64,000 bases of DNA, taken from the NCBI RefSeq assembly GCF_029589055.1, contig NZ_JARQZP010000007.1:992001-1056000 (forward strand). Reading direction: 5' to 3'. Made by a program: the position numbers and the translations under genes. Of the stretch, positions 28,131 through 38,500 are shown one piece after another. The notes below the pieces were generated by a model, which worked only from the letters and a program-made list of their open reading frames with translations, made no database searches and was not told the DNA's origin. The stretch's first letter is position 1; each line of letters opens with the position of its first letter. This DNA is from Vibrio hannami (lineage in GTDB: Bacteria > Pseudomonadota > Gammaproteobacteria > Enterobacterales > Vibrionaceae).

Positions 28131-28997
28131 TTAGCTGGTAAAAATCTTATCCAGATATTGTTTTGCTTCATCAACGTAATGTCCGCCGAACATATTACAG
28201 TGGTTTAGAATATGGTAGAGATTGTAGATGTCTTTGCGTGACTGATATTCATAGCTTAGAGGGGTAATACTCTCGTACCCTTGGTAGAATTCTGGTTCGA
28301 AGCCACCAAATAATTCGGTCATCGCTATATCACATTCGAGGTCGCCCCAATAACAAGCAGGATCGTAGCAAATGGGGCCAAATGCAGTGTTAGATACATT
28401 CCCATGCCAAAGATCGCCATGTAAAAGTGATGGTTTAGGATGGTGGTTTGATAGCTTGTCATTTATTCCGGAAACTATGGAATCAATATCGCCGAACTGA
28501 ATGTCTTTTTCGTTGAGCAATTGCAGTTGCCAGCCAATTCTCTGCTCTGAGAAGAAGCGGGCCCATTTCTTAGTCCAGCTATTTGGCTGAATGGTCAAGC
28601 CAATATGGTTATCCTGGTCGAAACCATACTCCTTTTGTTCTCCCCACTGGTGAAGTTTTGCAAGCTGTACACCAAACTCATAACTACGTTTTTGATCTTC
28701 AAGTGGTTTACTAGGCAAATAGTTCAGGATAATAAAAGACTTATCTTTACTTTGCCCCACGAGCACTAATTCGGGCACTGAAACGGTATTGGATAGTCTT
28801 AGCTCCTTTAACCCTTCCGCTTCTGACTCGAATATCGGAAGGTTTTCTCTTTCCTGTATTTTTAGAAAGTAGCGTTGGTCGCCGTCACTGATCATGTAGC
28901 ACTCGCTTACACCACCACCCTCTAATTTTTGCTTCTCCCTTATTTGGAAAGTAAACATCAATGTATCAGAAAGTTGTTGAGAAATTGCTTGCCACAT
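28131..28997 (-). CDS. Fructosamine/ketosamine-3-kinase family protein
   Basis: The protein has 288 residues and an aminoglycoside-phosphotransferase-like kinase fold. The ATP-binding part contains YMISDGDQRYFLKIQ and GLKELR. The catalytic loop is LLHGDLWHGNV (about residue 191) with the following ICYDPACYWGDLECDIAM holding the metal-binding Asp. This is the YniA/FN3K group, which phosphorylates sugar-protein Amadori products so that they break down (protein deglycation). Length is normal. The gene stands alone. Confidence 0.88.
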   Translation of the reverse strand: MWQAISQQLSDTLMFTFQIREKQKLEGGGVSECYMISDGDQRYFLKIQERENLPIFESEAEGLKELRLSNTVSVPELVLVGQSKDKSFIILNYLPSKPLEDQKRSYEFGVQLAKLHQWGEQKEYGFDQDNHIGLTIQPNSWTKKWARFFSEQRIGWQLQLLNEKDIQFGDIDSIVSGINDKLSNHHPKPSLLHGDLWHGNVSNTAFGPICYDPACYWGDLECDIAMTELFGGFEPEFYQGYESITPLSYEYQSRKDIYNLYHILNHCNMFGGHYVDEAKQYLDKIFTS

Positions 28998-29250
28998 ACA
29001 CTCACTCCAGAATTGAATTACGCACCACTTGATTAATTTTAGGGCAATTTTTTACAAAATCAGGTGGTTAGTCGTTATTTTTATTGCTGGATTGTTGATA
29101 TGCCTCATAAAGTACAAAAAAGATCGTCGAACACTCATCTTTTATCATTGAATTCATTGTTGAGGTGGCATCATTTAAGTTGATGATTTAGTATTGTTTA
29201 GTAAGCAATGCTAAATGTGAGTTATCACAATAGAATTTCTGGAGTATATA

Positions 29251-29595
29251 GTGGTTGTTGATACGGATGGCTATCTGGCTCTTATTGAGCACTTGACCTT
29301 TAATCTGGATGTATTTACATCTGGAAGCGGTGATACAGGTGAAGAAACTGTTGAAGACGTAGTAACGGATATGATCTCCAGCAATATCATGGCTTTGTTT
29401 GAGCAAAACCCAGAATTACACTCTAGTGTACGATTTAAGCTTCTGAAAGAAGTGGATTCTGTAGTCGAAGATTTGAGTGAAGTATTGGCTGGTGTTTGGC
29501 TTTCAAAAGCAACTAATGAACAGATCGTTTTTCTCGATGAGTATGTGGCGCTGGTTAAGAATCTATTTGATGTGGCTGTAGCGACTTACGACTAA
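29251..29595 (+). CDS. DUF3802 family protein
   Basis: The 114-residue acidic, helical protein begins at a GTG codon (MVVDTDGYLALIEHLTFNL), supported by a ggag site 6 nt upstream; no ATG start is available near it. It contains a conserved-looking ETVEDVVTDMISSNIMALFEQNP and ends DEYVALVKNLFDVAVATYD. It resembles DUF3802, a family known mainly from Vibrio and relatives, with no known function. It is convergent with the NlpC/P60 gene, leaving 4 bp between them. The 253 bp upstream of it hold no other gene. Confidence 0.7.
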   Translation: MVVDTDGYLALIEHLTFNLDVFTSGSGDTGEETVEDVVTDMISSNIMALFEQNPELHSSVRFKLLKEVDSVVEDLSEVLAGVWLSKATNEQIVFLDEYVALVKNLFDVAVATYD

Positions 29596-29599
29596 ACGC

Positions 29600-30115
29600 T
29601 CAATCAATTCTTCTTATTTGCCAGAATACAGATGACCAATATGGGTTATCGAGCCTGGAAATTATGACCCCTCTGGATGTAGACGCATGCATAAAGGCGT
29701 TTTCTCCAAGATATATTCCTACGTGTTTGTCTTTCCAAGTAGTTTTGAAAAATACTAAATCTCCGGCTTTGGCATTTTCATATTTTACTTCATAACCACT
29801 ATTTAACTGATGTTCAGTTGTGCGTGGAAGGGTTTTATTCTGAGCTTTGTAGAAAACAGATTGAACGAATGCTGAACAGTCAACGCCTGATTTCGACGTA
29901 CCACCAAATCGGTAAGGGGTTCCTTTCCAGGATTGATACTCGGTCCACAAGCCTTTTGTTTTATCGTTAGATGAGAGTGAGCTGCCAAGTTTTTCATCAC
30001 TAACTGAAGGAGTACTGCTCATATTGGGTTTGCTGGTGCAACCGACAACAGACATCAGCAACGCTGAGGAAATTAAAGCAAGCTTGATTGAACGCCTGAA
30101 ATTCATATAACCCAA
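29600..30115 (-). CDS. NlpC/P60-family peptidoglycan hydrolase lipoprotein
   Basis: The protein has 171 residues. A lipoprotein signal (ALISSALLMSVVGCTSKP, lipobox Cys about 26) is followed by an NlpC/P60 domain with the catalytic Cys in GVDCSAFVQSVF and His in DKHVGIYLGENAFMH. Such enzymes cleave gamma-D-glutamyl-diaminopimelate bonds in the cell wall. Length and layout match NlpC/Spr. It is separate from the OmpA-TolC unit upstream, which has its own terminator. Confidence 0.88.
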   Translation of the reverse strand: MGYMNFRRSIKLALISSALLMSVVGCTSKPNMSSTPSVSDEKLGSSLSSNDKTKGLWTEYQSWKGTPYRFGGTSKSGVDCSAFVQSVFYKAQNKTLPRTTEHQLNSGYEVKYENAKAGDLVFFKTTWKDKHVGIYLGENAFMHASTSRGVIISRLDNPYWSSVFWQIRRID

Positions 30116-30177
30116 TCGTAATTAGTGATATGTAATAACTATACTAATTGAAATACGCTAATATGTCGCGGCAGAAA

Positions 30178-30212
30178 TAAAAACAGCGGCTGAATCAGTC
30201 AGCCGCCGTTTT
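30178..30212 (-). terminator. Rho-independent terminator of the tolC-ompA unit
   Basis: A stem aaaacagcggctga and tcagccgccgtttt (one mismatch) with a 5-nt loop and a following T-rich tract on the minus strand lies 23 bp after the OmpA-family stop codon. Confidence 0.75.
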
Positions 30213-30234
30213 ACATCATGCTGTTATGTGCGAT

Positions 30235-30846
30235 TTATTTGGGGCGTTTTGTGAAAATAGTCCACTCTTTTAGGATAGATGCGTCATACCCAACAACTGA
30301 AGCGGTAACTCTGCGGTTTAGTGCATGGTCAACCTGAGACTCACCATCGCGATCCAATACGGTATCTCCATACCCGGTAATGGTGACTCTGCTAGGGTCG
30401 ATACCTAGTTGTATGATGGCATCTCGCACTTCATTTGCTCTTTCTTTAGATAGGTTCAGATTATATTCTGCCGTGCCGACCTTGCTAGCGTAACCTTGAA
30501 CCTCTATAGAAGTTTCAGGGTAACGTTCCAGAAACAAAACCATCTTCTTAATTTCGCCTATAAATGCAGGGCTAATTACCGAAGAGTCGTTGGTAAATAG
30601 AATTTTCAGCTTCAGATATTCTTGATCCTCAATAAGCGCCTCGCAGCCATAATTATCGACATCTGAGCCACTTGGTGTGGAATTACACTTATCTCTGGCG
30701 TTAATAACACCATCGGAATCATCATCTTGCAGGTCTGCTATCTGGTCAGGTTCAGGTGTCTGAATATAGTCATATTTATCTTCAGCACTCACTGGGCTTG
30801 AGAGTGCAAGAGCCAGAAACGAAAGAGAAATTAGTTTATTTTTCAT
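30235..30846 (-). CDS. OmpA-family outer-membrane/peptidoglycan-binding protein
   Basis: The 203-residue protein starts at ATG 30846, chosen for its aaggaag site rather than the in-frame codon 10 upstream. A signal peptide (ISLSFLALALSSPVSA) is followed by a short calcium-binding thrombospondin type 3-like segment (DDDSDGVINARDKCNSTPSG) and an OmpA C-terminal domain (ASKVGTAEYNLNLSKERANEVRD, GYGDTVLDRDGES, NRRVTAS) that binds peptidoglycan. It follows the TolC-like gene by 13 bp. OmpA genes of this type often accompany type I secretion loci for giant adhesins. Confidence 0.85.
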   Translation of the reverse strand: MKNKLISLSFLALALSSPVSAEDKYDYIQTPEPDQIADLQDDDSDGVINARDKCNSTPSGSDVDNYGCEALIEDQEYLKLKILFTNDSSVISPAFIGEIKKMVLFLERYPETSIEVQGYASKVGTAEYNLNLSKERANEVRDAIIQLGIDPSRVTITGYGDTVLDRDGESQVDHALNRRVTASVVGYDASILKEWTIFTKRPK

Positions 30847-30859
30847 TTTATATACTTCC

Positions 30860-32161
30860 TTACTCAACCTTCTCATTCCATTCCTGCGGAATGTCGACTA
30901 ACAGTGCGTCCAATAATGTGCCAGTTGCGTTAAGAACGCGATATTTAGCGTACTGCTCATCATATTTTGCATCTAGATAACTTCGACGCGCCTCAAACAG
31001 TTCGTTTTCGGTGTTGAGCAAATCAAGCAGTGTACGTTGGCCAATTCGATATTGCTTCTCATAAGCGATAACAGTATCTGTCGTAGAGTCCACGTTATCG
31101 GCTAAGAATTCCATCTGTTGTAGTGTCAGGTCTAAAGCGCTCCATGAAAGGTGAAGACCTTCTTCAACATTTCGGAAACTTGAATCTCTCAAGTCTTTCG
31201 CTTTGTTAAGTTGATAGGCCATTCTGTCTTGCTCTGCAGCGTCTGAACCACCATTAAACAGGTTGTAGCGCATACGAAGCATCGCGGAGGTTTCATCGCG
31301 TCGTCCTTCTCGGCCATCTGCATCGTCATATAAACCGTGAGAAGCCTCGATTGAGAATGTTGGGTAGTTTGTACCTTTAGACTGTTCAAATTGATATTTA
31401 GCAGCCTGAACGTCTGCCGCAGCGACTTTTAGAACTGGATGGTTCGCTTTGGCGATTTCATTTGCTTGCTCTAAGGTTAGTGGCAGTGCCTCTTCATCTG
31501 CTCTTGGATATATTAATCCTTGTGGCGTTTGGCCGACGAGCTTTGTAAATTGAGTATGTGTATCGAAGATATTGTTCTGAGCGGCTAGCAGGTTGCTGTG
31601 GGCATTGGCGATACGAGCTTCAATCTGAGACAAATCGGCAGTAGAACCGATACCGGAGTCTACGCGGCGTTTAATGTCTTTATAGATTTTCTTGTGAACA
31701 GCAAGGTTACGTTCAGAAAGTTGAAGAACTTCGTGAGCCTTTACTGCTTCCAGGTAGACACTCGCTACTTCTAGCGCCAGATCCTGAGCATCTGCAATAA
31801 GCTGGTAGCGCATGGACTCAGCTTCAGCTTCTGTTCTGTCAATGTCTTTTAAAGTAGAGGAACCATCCCAAAGCAGCTGTGTTAGCGTTAATACGGCTTC
31901 CTTACGCGTAAGGTCCGTAGTATCTCCGGTTGCCGGATCTATTCGTTCATAACCAATACCTGCGTCTAAGTCCAGGCTTGGTAGGTATGCACCACTGGAT
32001 ACATTGTTCATCTCGACATAGCTCTTAAAGTCGTTATAAGAACTTTTTATATCGGGATTGGTGGAAATCGAGGTGGCAATTGCCTGTTCAAGTGTCTGGC
32101 TATTAGCTGTAAAGCTTAGCGACACAAGACAACCCAACACACTTAACCTAGTCCATTTCAA
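30860..32161 (-). CDS. TolC-family outer-membrane channel (LapE/AggA-like)
   Basis: The protein has 433 residues with a signal peptide (LSVLGCLVSLSFTANS) and two TolC repeats rich in long helices (TLEQAIATSISTNPDIKSSYNDF; LTLEQANEIAKANHPVLKVAAADVQAA). TolC proteins form the outer-membrane exit of type I secretion or efflux. It is divergent from a giant RTX adhesin gene, so export of that adhesin is the likely job. Its ABC transporter and membrane fusion partners are not in this window. The 430 bp between the two starts are AT-rich and contain the promoters of both; I see no unmistakable operator there. Confidence 0.88.
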   Translation of the reverse strand: MKWTRLSVLGCLVSLSFTANSQTLEQAIATSISTNPDIKSSYNDFKSYVEMNNVSSGAYLPSLDLDAGIGYERIDPATGDTTDLTRKEAVLTLTQLLWDGSSTLKDIDRTEAEAESMRYQLIADAQDLALEVASVYLEAVKAHEVLQLSERNLAVHKKIYKDIKRRVDSGIGSTADLSQIEARIANAHSNLLAAQNNIFDTHTQFTKLVGQTPQGLIYPRADEEALPLTLEQANEIAKANHPVLKVAAADVQAAKYQFEQSKGTNYPTFSIEASHGLYDDADGREGRRDETSAMLRMRYNLFNGGSDAAEQDRMAYQLNKAKDLRDSSFRNVEEGLHLSWSALDLTLQQMEFLADNVDSTTDTVIAYEKQYRIGQRTLLDLLNTENELFEARRSYLDAKYDEQYAKYRVLNATGTLLDALLVDIPQEWNEKVE

Positions 32162-32591
32162 AATAGTTTCTCCAAATAGATCAACGGAAGCTTTATTTAC
32201 GTAAATCTCATTCTAAAGTATGAGTTTGTAATAATAATGTTTAAAGTAATGTCCCTAAATGTTTCCATTCGTAACACAATGTTTTTCGGCTAGAAATAGC
32301 TTCATTGTCGAATAGGGTTATATCACGAGCAGCACTAGGGTAAACACGACAATACTAAATAATACAACCAATTATTGGAATAATTCACTCGATTATCAAA
32401 AAAAAATCTCATAAATGAGAAGAGAAAAAATAAAGTGCGACTAATACGACAAAAGTTTATCTATTCCCCCGAAAGTGTGGCTCCGGTTCCAACTCAATGT
32501 TAAAATCATACATTGCTGTGAATGTGTTTGTTTACAGAAATAACAATAATTAATTGAGCATTAAATATCGCTATCTACGTAAGGAAAGGTT
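32162..32591. promoter_or_regulatory. Divergent control region of tolC-ompA and the giant adhesin
   Basis: This is 430 bp of AT-rich, non-coding sequence between two divergent start codons. An aaggaaagg site precedes the adhesin ATG at 32592. A taaaat -10-like element at about 32501-32510 and a half CRP-like tgtga at about 32517 are visible, but neither is strong enough to assign. It must hold both promoters by position. Confidence 0.5.
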
Positions 32592-35500
32592 ATGAACATG
32601 TTGTTGGGAAGTGCCTCTGTTGTTGGTAAATACATCGTTATCGATATCAATGGCAATATTAAGGTTGTCGCTGATTTATCAGACCTTAAGCCCGGTGAAG
32701 TTTTACTTACTATTGATGATGTTTCGGTAGAGACTGGAGAAAACATCCAGGCGGGCATCGTAACCCCAACAGGTGAAATCTCTCCGATAGATGATGAAAT
32801 TAACCAGATCTTTGCTCAATTAGAGGCCGGCGCGGACCCAACTTTAGTTGGTGATGAATTTGCACCCGCAGCAGGCGAAGGCGGACCACAAGGTTCAGCT
32901 TCAACAACAGCAGACAACATAGCAAGACAAGGCGATGAAACCATCGCAAGCACTTCTTTTGATACCACCGGCACCGCAGCTACTGGTATGTCTGAGACGC
33001 AGCGTTTGGCTTTGGTTGAGGTTTTGGAAACTACGATTGCAGCGGACGAGAACGACGGCCCAACCATCGAGGTGACGGCCGAGCCGGTCTTCGATGAAAA
33101 CGACGCGGCAGCGGGCGATGTGGTGGCGACCTTCACGGCGAGCGACGAAGAGGACGGCACGCTGACGGTGGCGGGTGGTGATGTTGACTTCACGCCGGGC
33201 ACCAATACAGAGGGCTACTACGAGTTCTCCGGCGAGAATGTGGTACTGACCCAGGCGGGTGTGGATGCGATCAACGCAGGCACCACACTGCCGGCGGTTG
33301 ACCTGACGGCGACCGACAGCCTCAACGAAACCGCGAAAGACGACGCGACGCCGGCCTACAACGAGCAGAACGACGGCCCAACCATCGAGGTGACGGCCGA
33401 GCCGGTCTTCGATGAAAACGACGCGGCAGCGGGCGATGTGGTGGCGACCTTCACGGCGAGCGACGAAGAGGACGGCACGCTGACGGTGGCGGGTGGTGAT
33501 GTTGACTTCACGCCGGGCACCAATACAGAGGGCTACTACGAGTTCTCCGGCGAGAATGTGGTACTGACCCAGGCGGGTGTGGATGCGATCAACGCAGGCA
33601 CCACACTGCCGGCGGTTGACCTGACGGCGACCGACAGCCTCAACGAAACCGCGAAAGACGACGCGACGCCGGCCTACAACGAGCAGAACGACGGCCCAAC
33701 CATCGAGGTGACGGCCGAGCCGGTCTTCGATGAAAACGACGCGGCAGCGGGCGATGTGGTGGCGACCTTCACGGCGAGCGACGAAGAGGACGGCACGCTG
33801 ACGGTGGCGGGTGGTGATGTTGACTTCACGCCGGGCACCAATACAGAGGGCTACTACGAGTTCTCCGGCGAGAATGTGGTACTGACCCAGGCGGGTGTGG
33901 ATGCGATCAACGCAGGCACCACACTGCCGGCGGTTGACCTGACGGCGACCGACAGCCTCAACGAAACCGCGAAAGACGACGCGACGCCGGCCTACAACGA
34001 GCAGAACGACGGCCCAACCATCGAGGTGACGGCCGAGCCGGTCTTCGATGAAAACGACGCGGCAGCGGGCGATGTGGTGGCGACCTTCACGGCGAGCGAC
34101 GAAGAGGACGGCACGCTGACGGTGGCGGGTGGTGATGTTGACTTCACGCCGGGCACCAATACAGAGGGCTACTACGAGTTCTCCGGCGAGAATGTGGTAC
34201 TGACCCAGGCGGGTGTGGATGCGATCAACGCAGGCACCACACTGCCGGCGGTTGACCTGACGGCGACCGACAGCCTCAACGAAACCGCGAAAGACGACGC
34301 GACGCCGGCCTACAACGAGCAGAACGACGGCCCAACCATCGAGGTGACGGCCGAGCCGGTCTTCGATGAAAACGACGCGGCAGCGGGCGATGTGGTGGCG
34401 ACCTTCACGGCGAGCGACGAAGAGGACGGCACGCTGACGGTGGCGGGTGGTGATGTTGACTTCACGCCGGGCACCAATACAGAGGGCTACTACGAGTTCT
34501 CCGGCGAGAATGTGGTACTGACCCAGGCGGGTGTGGATGCGATCAACGCAGGCACCACACTGCCGGCGGTTGACCTGACGGCGACCGACAGCCTCAACGA
34601 AACCGCGAAAGACGACGCGACGCCGGCCTACAACGAGCAGAACGACGGCCCAACCATCGAGGTGACGGCCGAGCCGGTCTTCGATGAAAACGACGCGGCA
34701 GCGGGCGATGTGGTGGCGACCTTCACGGCGAGCGACGAAGAGGACGGCACGCTGACGGTGGCGGGTGGTGATGTTGACTTCACGCCGGGCACCAATACAG
34801 AGGGCTACTACGAGTTCTCCGGCGAGAATGTGGTACTGACCCAGGCGGGTGTGGATGCGATCAACGCAGGCACCACACTGCCGGCGGTTGACCTGACGGC
34901 GACCGACAGCCTCAACGAAACCGCGAAAGACGACGCGACGCCGGCCTACAACGAGCAGAACGACGGCCCAACCATCGAGGTGACGGCCGAGCCGGTCTTC
35001 GATGAAAACGACGCGGCAGCGGGCGATGTGGTGGCGACCTTCACGGCGAGCGACGAAGAGGACGGCACGCTGACGGTGGCGGGTGGTGATGTTGACTTCA
35101 CGCCGGGCACCAATACAGAGGGCTACTACGAGTTCTCCGGCGAGAATGTGGTACTGACCCAGGCGGGTGTGGATGCGATCAACGCAGGCACCACACTGCC
35201 GGCAGTTGACCTGACGGCGACCGACAGCCTCAACGAAACCGCGAAAGACGACGCGACGCCGGCCTACAACGAGCAGAACGACGGCCCAACCATCGAGGTG
35301 ACGGCCGAGCCGGTCTTCGATGAAAACGACGCGGCAGCGGGCGATGTGGTGGCGACCTTCACGGCGAGCGACGAAGAGGACGGCACGCTGACGGTGGCGG
35401 GTGGTGATGTTGACTTCACGCCGGGCACCAATACAGAGGGCTACTACGAGTTCTCCGGCGAGAATGTGGTACTGACCCAGGCGGGTGTGGATGCGATCAA

Positions 35501-38500
35501 CGCAGGCACCACACTGCCGGCGGTTGACCTGACGGCGACCGACAGCCTCAACGAAACCGCGAAAGACGACGCGACGCCGGCCTACAACGAGCAGAACGAC
35601 GGCCCAACCATCGAGGTGACGGCCGAGCCGGTCTTCGATGAAAACGACGCGGCAGCGGGCGATGTGGTGGCGACCTTCACGGCGAGCGACGAAGAGGACG
35701 GCACGCTGACGGTGGCGGGTGGTGATGTTGACTTCACGCCGGGCACCAATACAGAGGGCTACTACGAGTTCTCCGGCGAGAATGTGGTACTGACCCAGGC
35801 GGGTGTGGATGCGATCAACGCAGGCACCACACTGCCGGCGGTTGACCTGACGGCGACCGACAGCCTCAACGAAACCGCGAAAGACGACGCGACGCCGGCC
35901 TACAACGAGCAGAACGACGGCCCAACCATCGAGGTGACGGCCGAGCCGGTCTTCGATGAAAACGACGCGGCAGCGGGCGATGTGGTGGCGACCTTCACGG
36001 CGAGCGACGAAGAGGACGGCACGCTGACGGTGGCGGGTGGTGATGTTGACTTCACGCCGGGCACCAATACAGAGGGCTACTACGAGTTCTCCGGCGAGAA
36101 TGTGGTACTGACCCAGGCGGGTGTGGATGCGATCAACGCAGGCACCACACTGCCGGCGGTTGACCTGACGGCGACCGACAGCCTCAACGAAACCGCGAAA
36201 GACGACGCGACGCCGGCCTACAACGAGCAGAACGACGGCCCAACCATCGAGGTGACGGCCGAGCCGGTCTTCGATGAAAACGACGCGGCAGCGGGCGATG
36301 TGGTGGCGACCTTCACGGCGAGCGACGAAGAGGACGGCACGCTGACGGTGGCGGGTGGTGATGTTGACTTCACGCCGGGCACCAATACAGAGGGCTACTA
36401 CGAGTTCTCCGGCGAGAATGTGGTACTGACCCAGGCGGGTGTGGATGCGATCAACGCAGGCACCACACTGCCGGCGGTTGACCTGACGGCGACCGACAGC
36501 CTCAACGAAACCGCGAAAGACGACGCGACGCCGGCCTACAACGAGCAGAACGACGGCCCAACCATCGAGGTGACGGCCGAGCCGGTCTTCGATGAAAACG
36601 ACGCGGCAGCGGGCGATGTGGTGGCGACCTTCACGGCGAGCGACGAAGAGGACGGCACGCTGACGGTGGCGGGTGGTGATGTTGACTTCACGCCGGGCAC
36701 CAATACAGAGGGCTACTACGAGTTCTCCGGCGAGAATGTGGTACTGACCCAGGCGGGTGTGGATGCGATCAACGCAGGCACCACACTGCCGGCGGTTGAC
36801 CTGACGGCGACCGACAGCCTCAACGAAACCGCGAAAGACGACGCGACGCCGGCCTACAACGAGCAGAACGACGGCCCAACCATCGAGGTGACGGCCGAGC
36901 CGGTCTTCGATGAAAACGACGCGGCAGCGGGCGATGTGGTGGCGACCTTCACGGCGAGCGACGAAGAGGACGGCACGCTGACGGTGGCGGGTGGTGATGT
37001 TGACTTCACGCCGGGCACCAATACAGAGGGCTACTACGAGTTCTCCGGCGAGAATGTGGTACTGACCCAGGCGGGTGTGGATGCGATCAACGCAGGCACC
37101 ACACTGCCGGCGGTTGACCTGACGGCGACCGACAGCCTCAACGAAACCGCGAAAGACGACGCGACGCCGGCCTACAACGAGCAGAACGACGGCCCAACCA
37201 TCGAGGTGACGGCCGAGCCGGTCTTCGATGAAAACGACGCGGCAGCGGGCGATGTGGTGGCGACCTTCACGGCGAGCGACGAAGAGGACGGCACGCTGAC
37301 GGTGGCGGGTGGTGATGTTGACTTCACGCCGGGCACCAATACAGAGGGCTACTACGAGTTCTCCGGCGAGAATGTGGTACTGACCCAGGCGGGTGTGGAT
37401 GCGATCAACGCAGGCACCACACTGCCGGCGGTTGACCTGACGGCGACCGACAGCCTCAACGAAACCGCGAAAGACGACGCGACGCCGGCCTACAACGAGC
37501 AGAACGACGGCCCAACCATCGAGGTGACGGCCGAGCCGGTCTTCGATGAAAACGACGCGGCAGCGGGCGATGTGGTGGCGACCTTCACGGCGAGCGACGA
37601 AGAGGACGGCACGCTGACGGTGGCGGGTGGTGATGTTGACTTCACGCCGGGCACCAATACAGAGGGCTACTACGAGTTCTCCGGCGAGAATGTGGTACTG
37701 ACCCAGGCGGGTGTGGATGCGATCAACGCAGGCACCACACTGCCGGCGGTTGACCTGACGGCGACCGACAGCCTCAACGAAACCGCGAAAGACGACGCGA
37801 CGCCGGCCTACAACGAGCAGAACGACGGCCCAACCATCGAGGTGACGGCCGAGCCGGTCTTCGATGAAAACGACGCGGCAGCGGGCGATGTGGTGGCGAC
37901 CTTCACGGCGAGCGACGAAGAGGACGGCACGCTGACGGTGGCGGGTGGTGATGTTGACTTCACGCCGGGCACCAATACAGAGGGCTACTACGAGTTCTCC
38001 GGCGAGAATGTGGTACTGACCCAGGCGGGTGTGGATGCGATCAACGCAGGCACCACACTGCCGGCGGTTGACCTGACGGCGACCGACAGCCTCAACGAAA
38101 CCGCGAAAGACGACGCGACGCCGGCCTACAACGAGCAGAACGACGGCCCAACCATCGAGGTGACGGCCGAGCCGGTCTTCGATGAAAACGACGCGGCAGC
38201 GGGCGATGTGGTGGCGACCTTCACGGCGAGCGACGAAGAGGACGGCACGCTGACGGTGGCGGGTGGTGATGTTGACTTCACGCCGGGCACCAATACAGAG
38301 GGCTACTACGAGTTCTCCGGCGAGAATGTGGTACTGACCCAGGCGGGTGTGGATGCGATCAACGCAGGCACCACACTGCCGGCGGTTGACCTGACGGCGA
38401 CCGACAGCCTCAACGAAACCGCGAAAGACGACGCGACGCCGGCCTACAACGAGCAGAACGACGGCCCAACCATCGAGGTGACGGCCGAGCCGGTCTTCGA

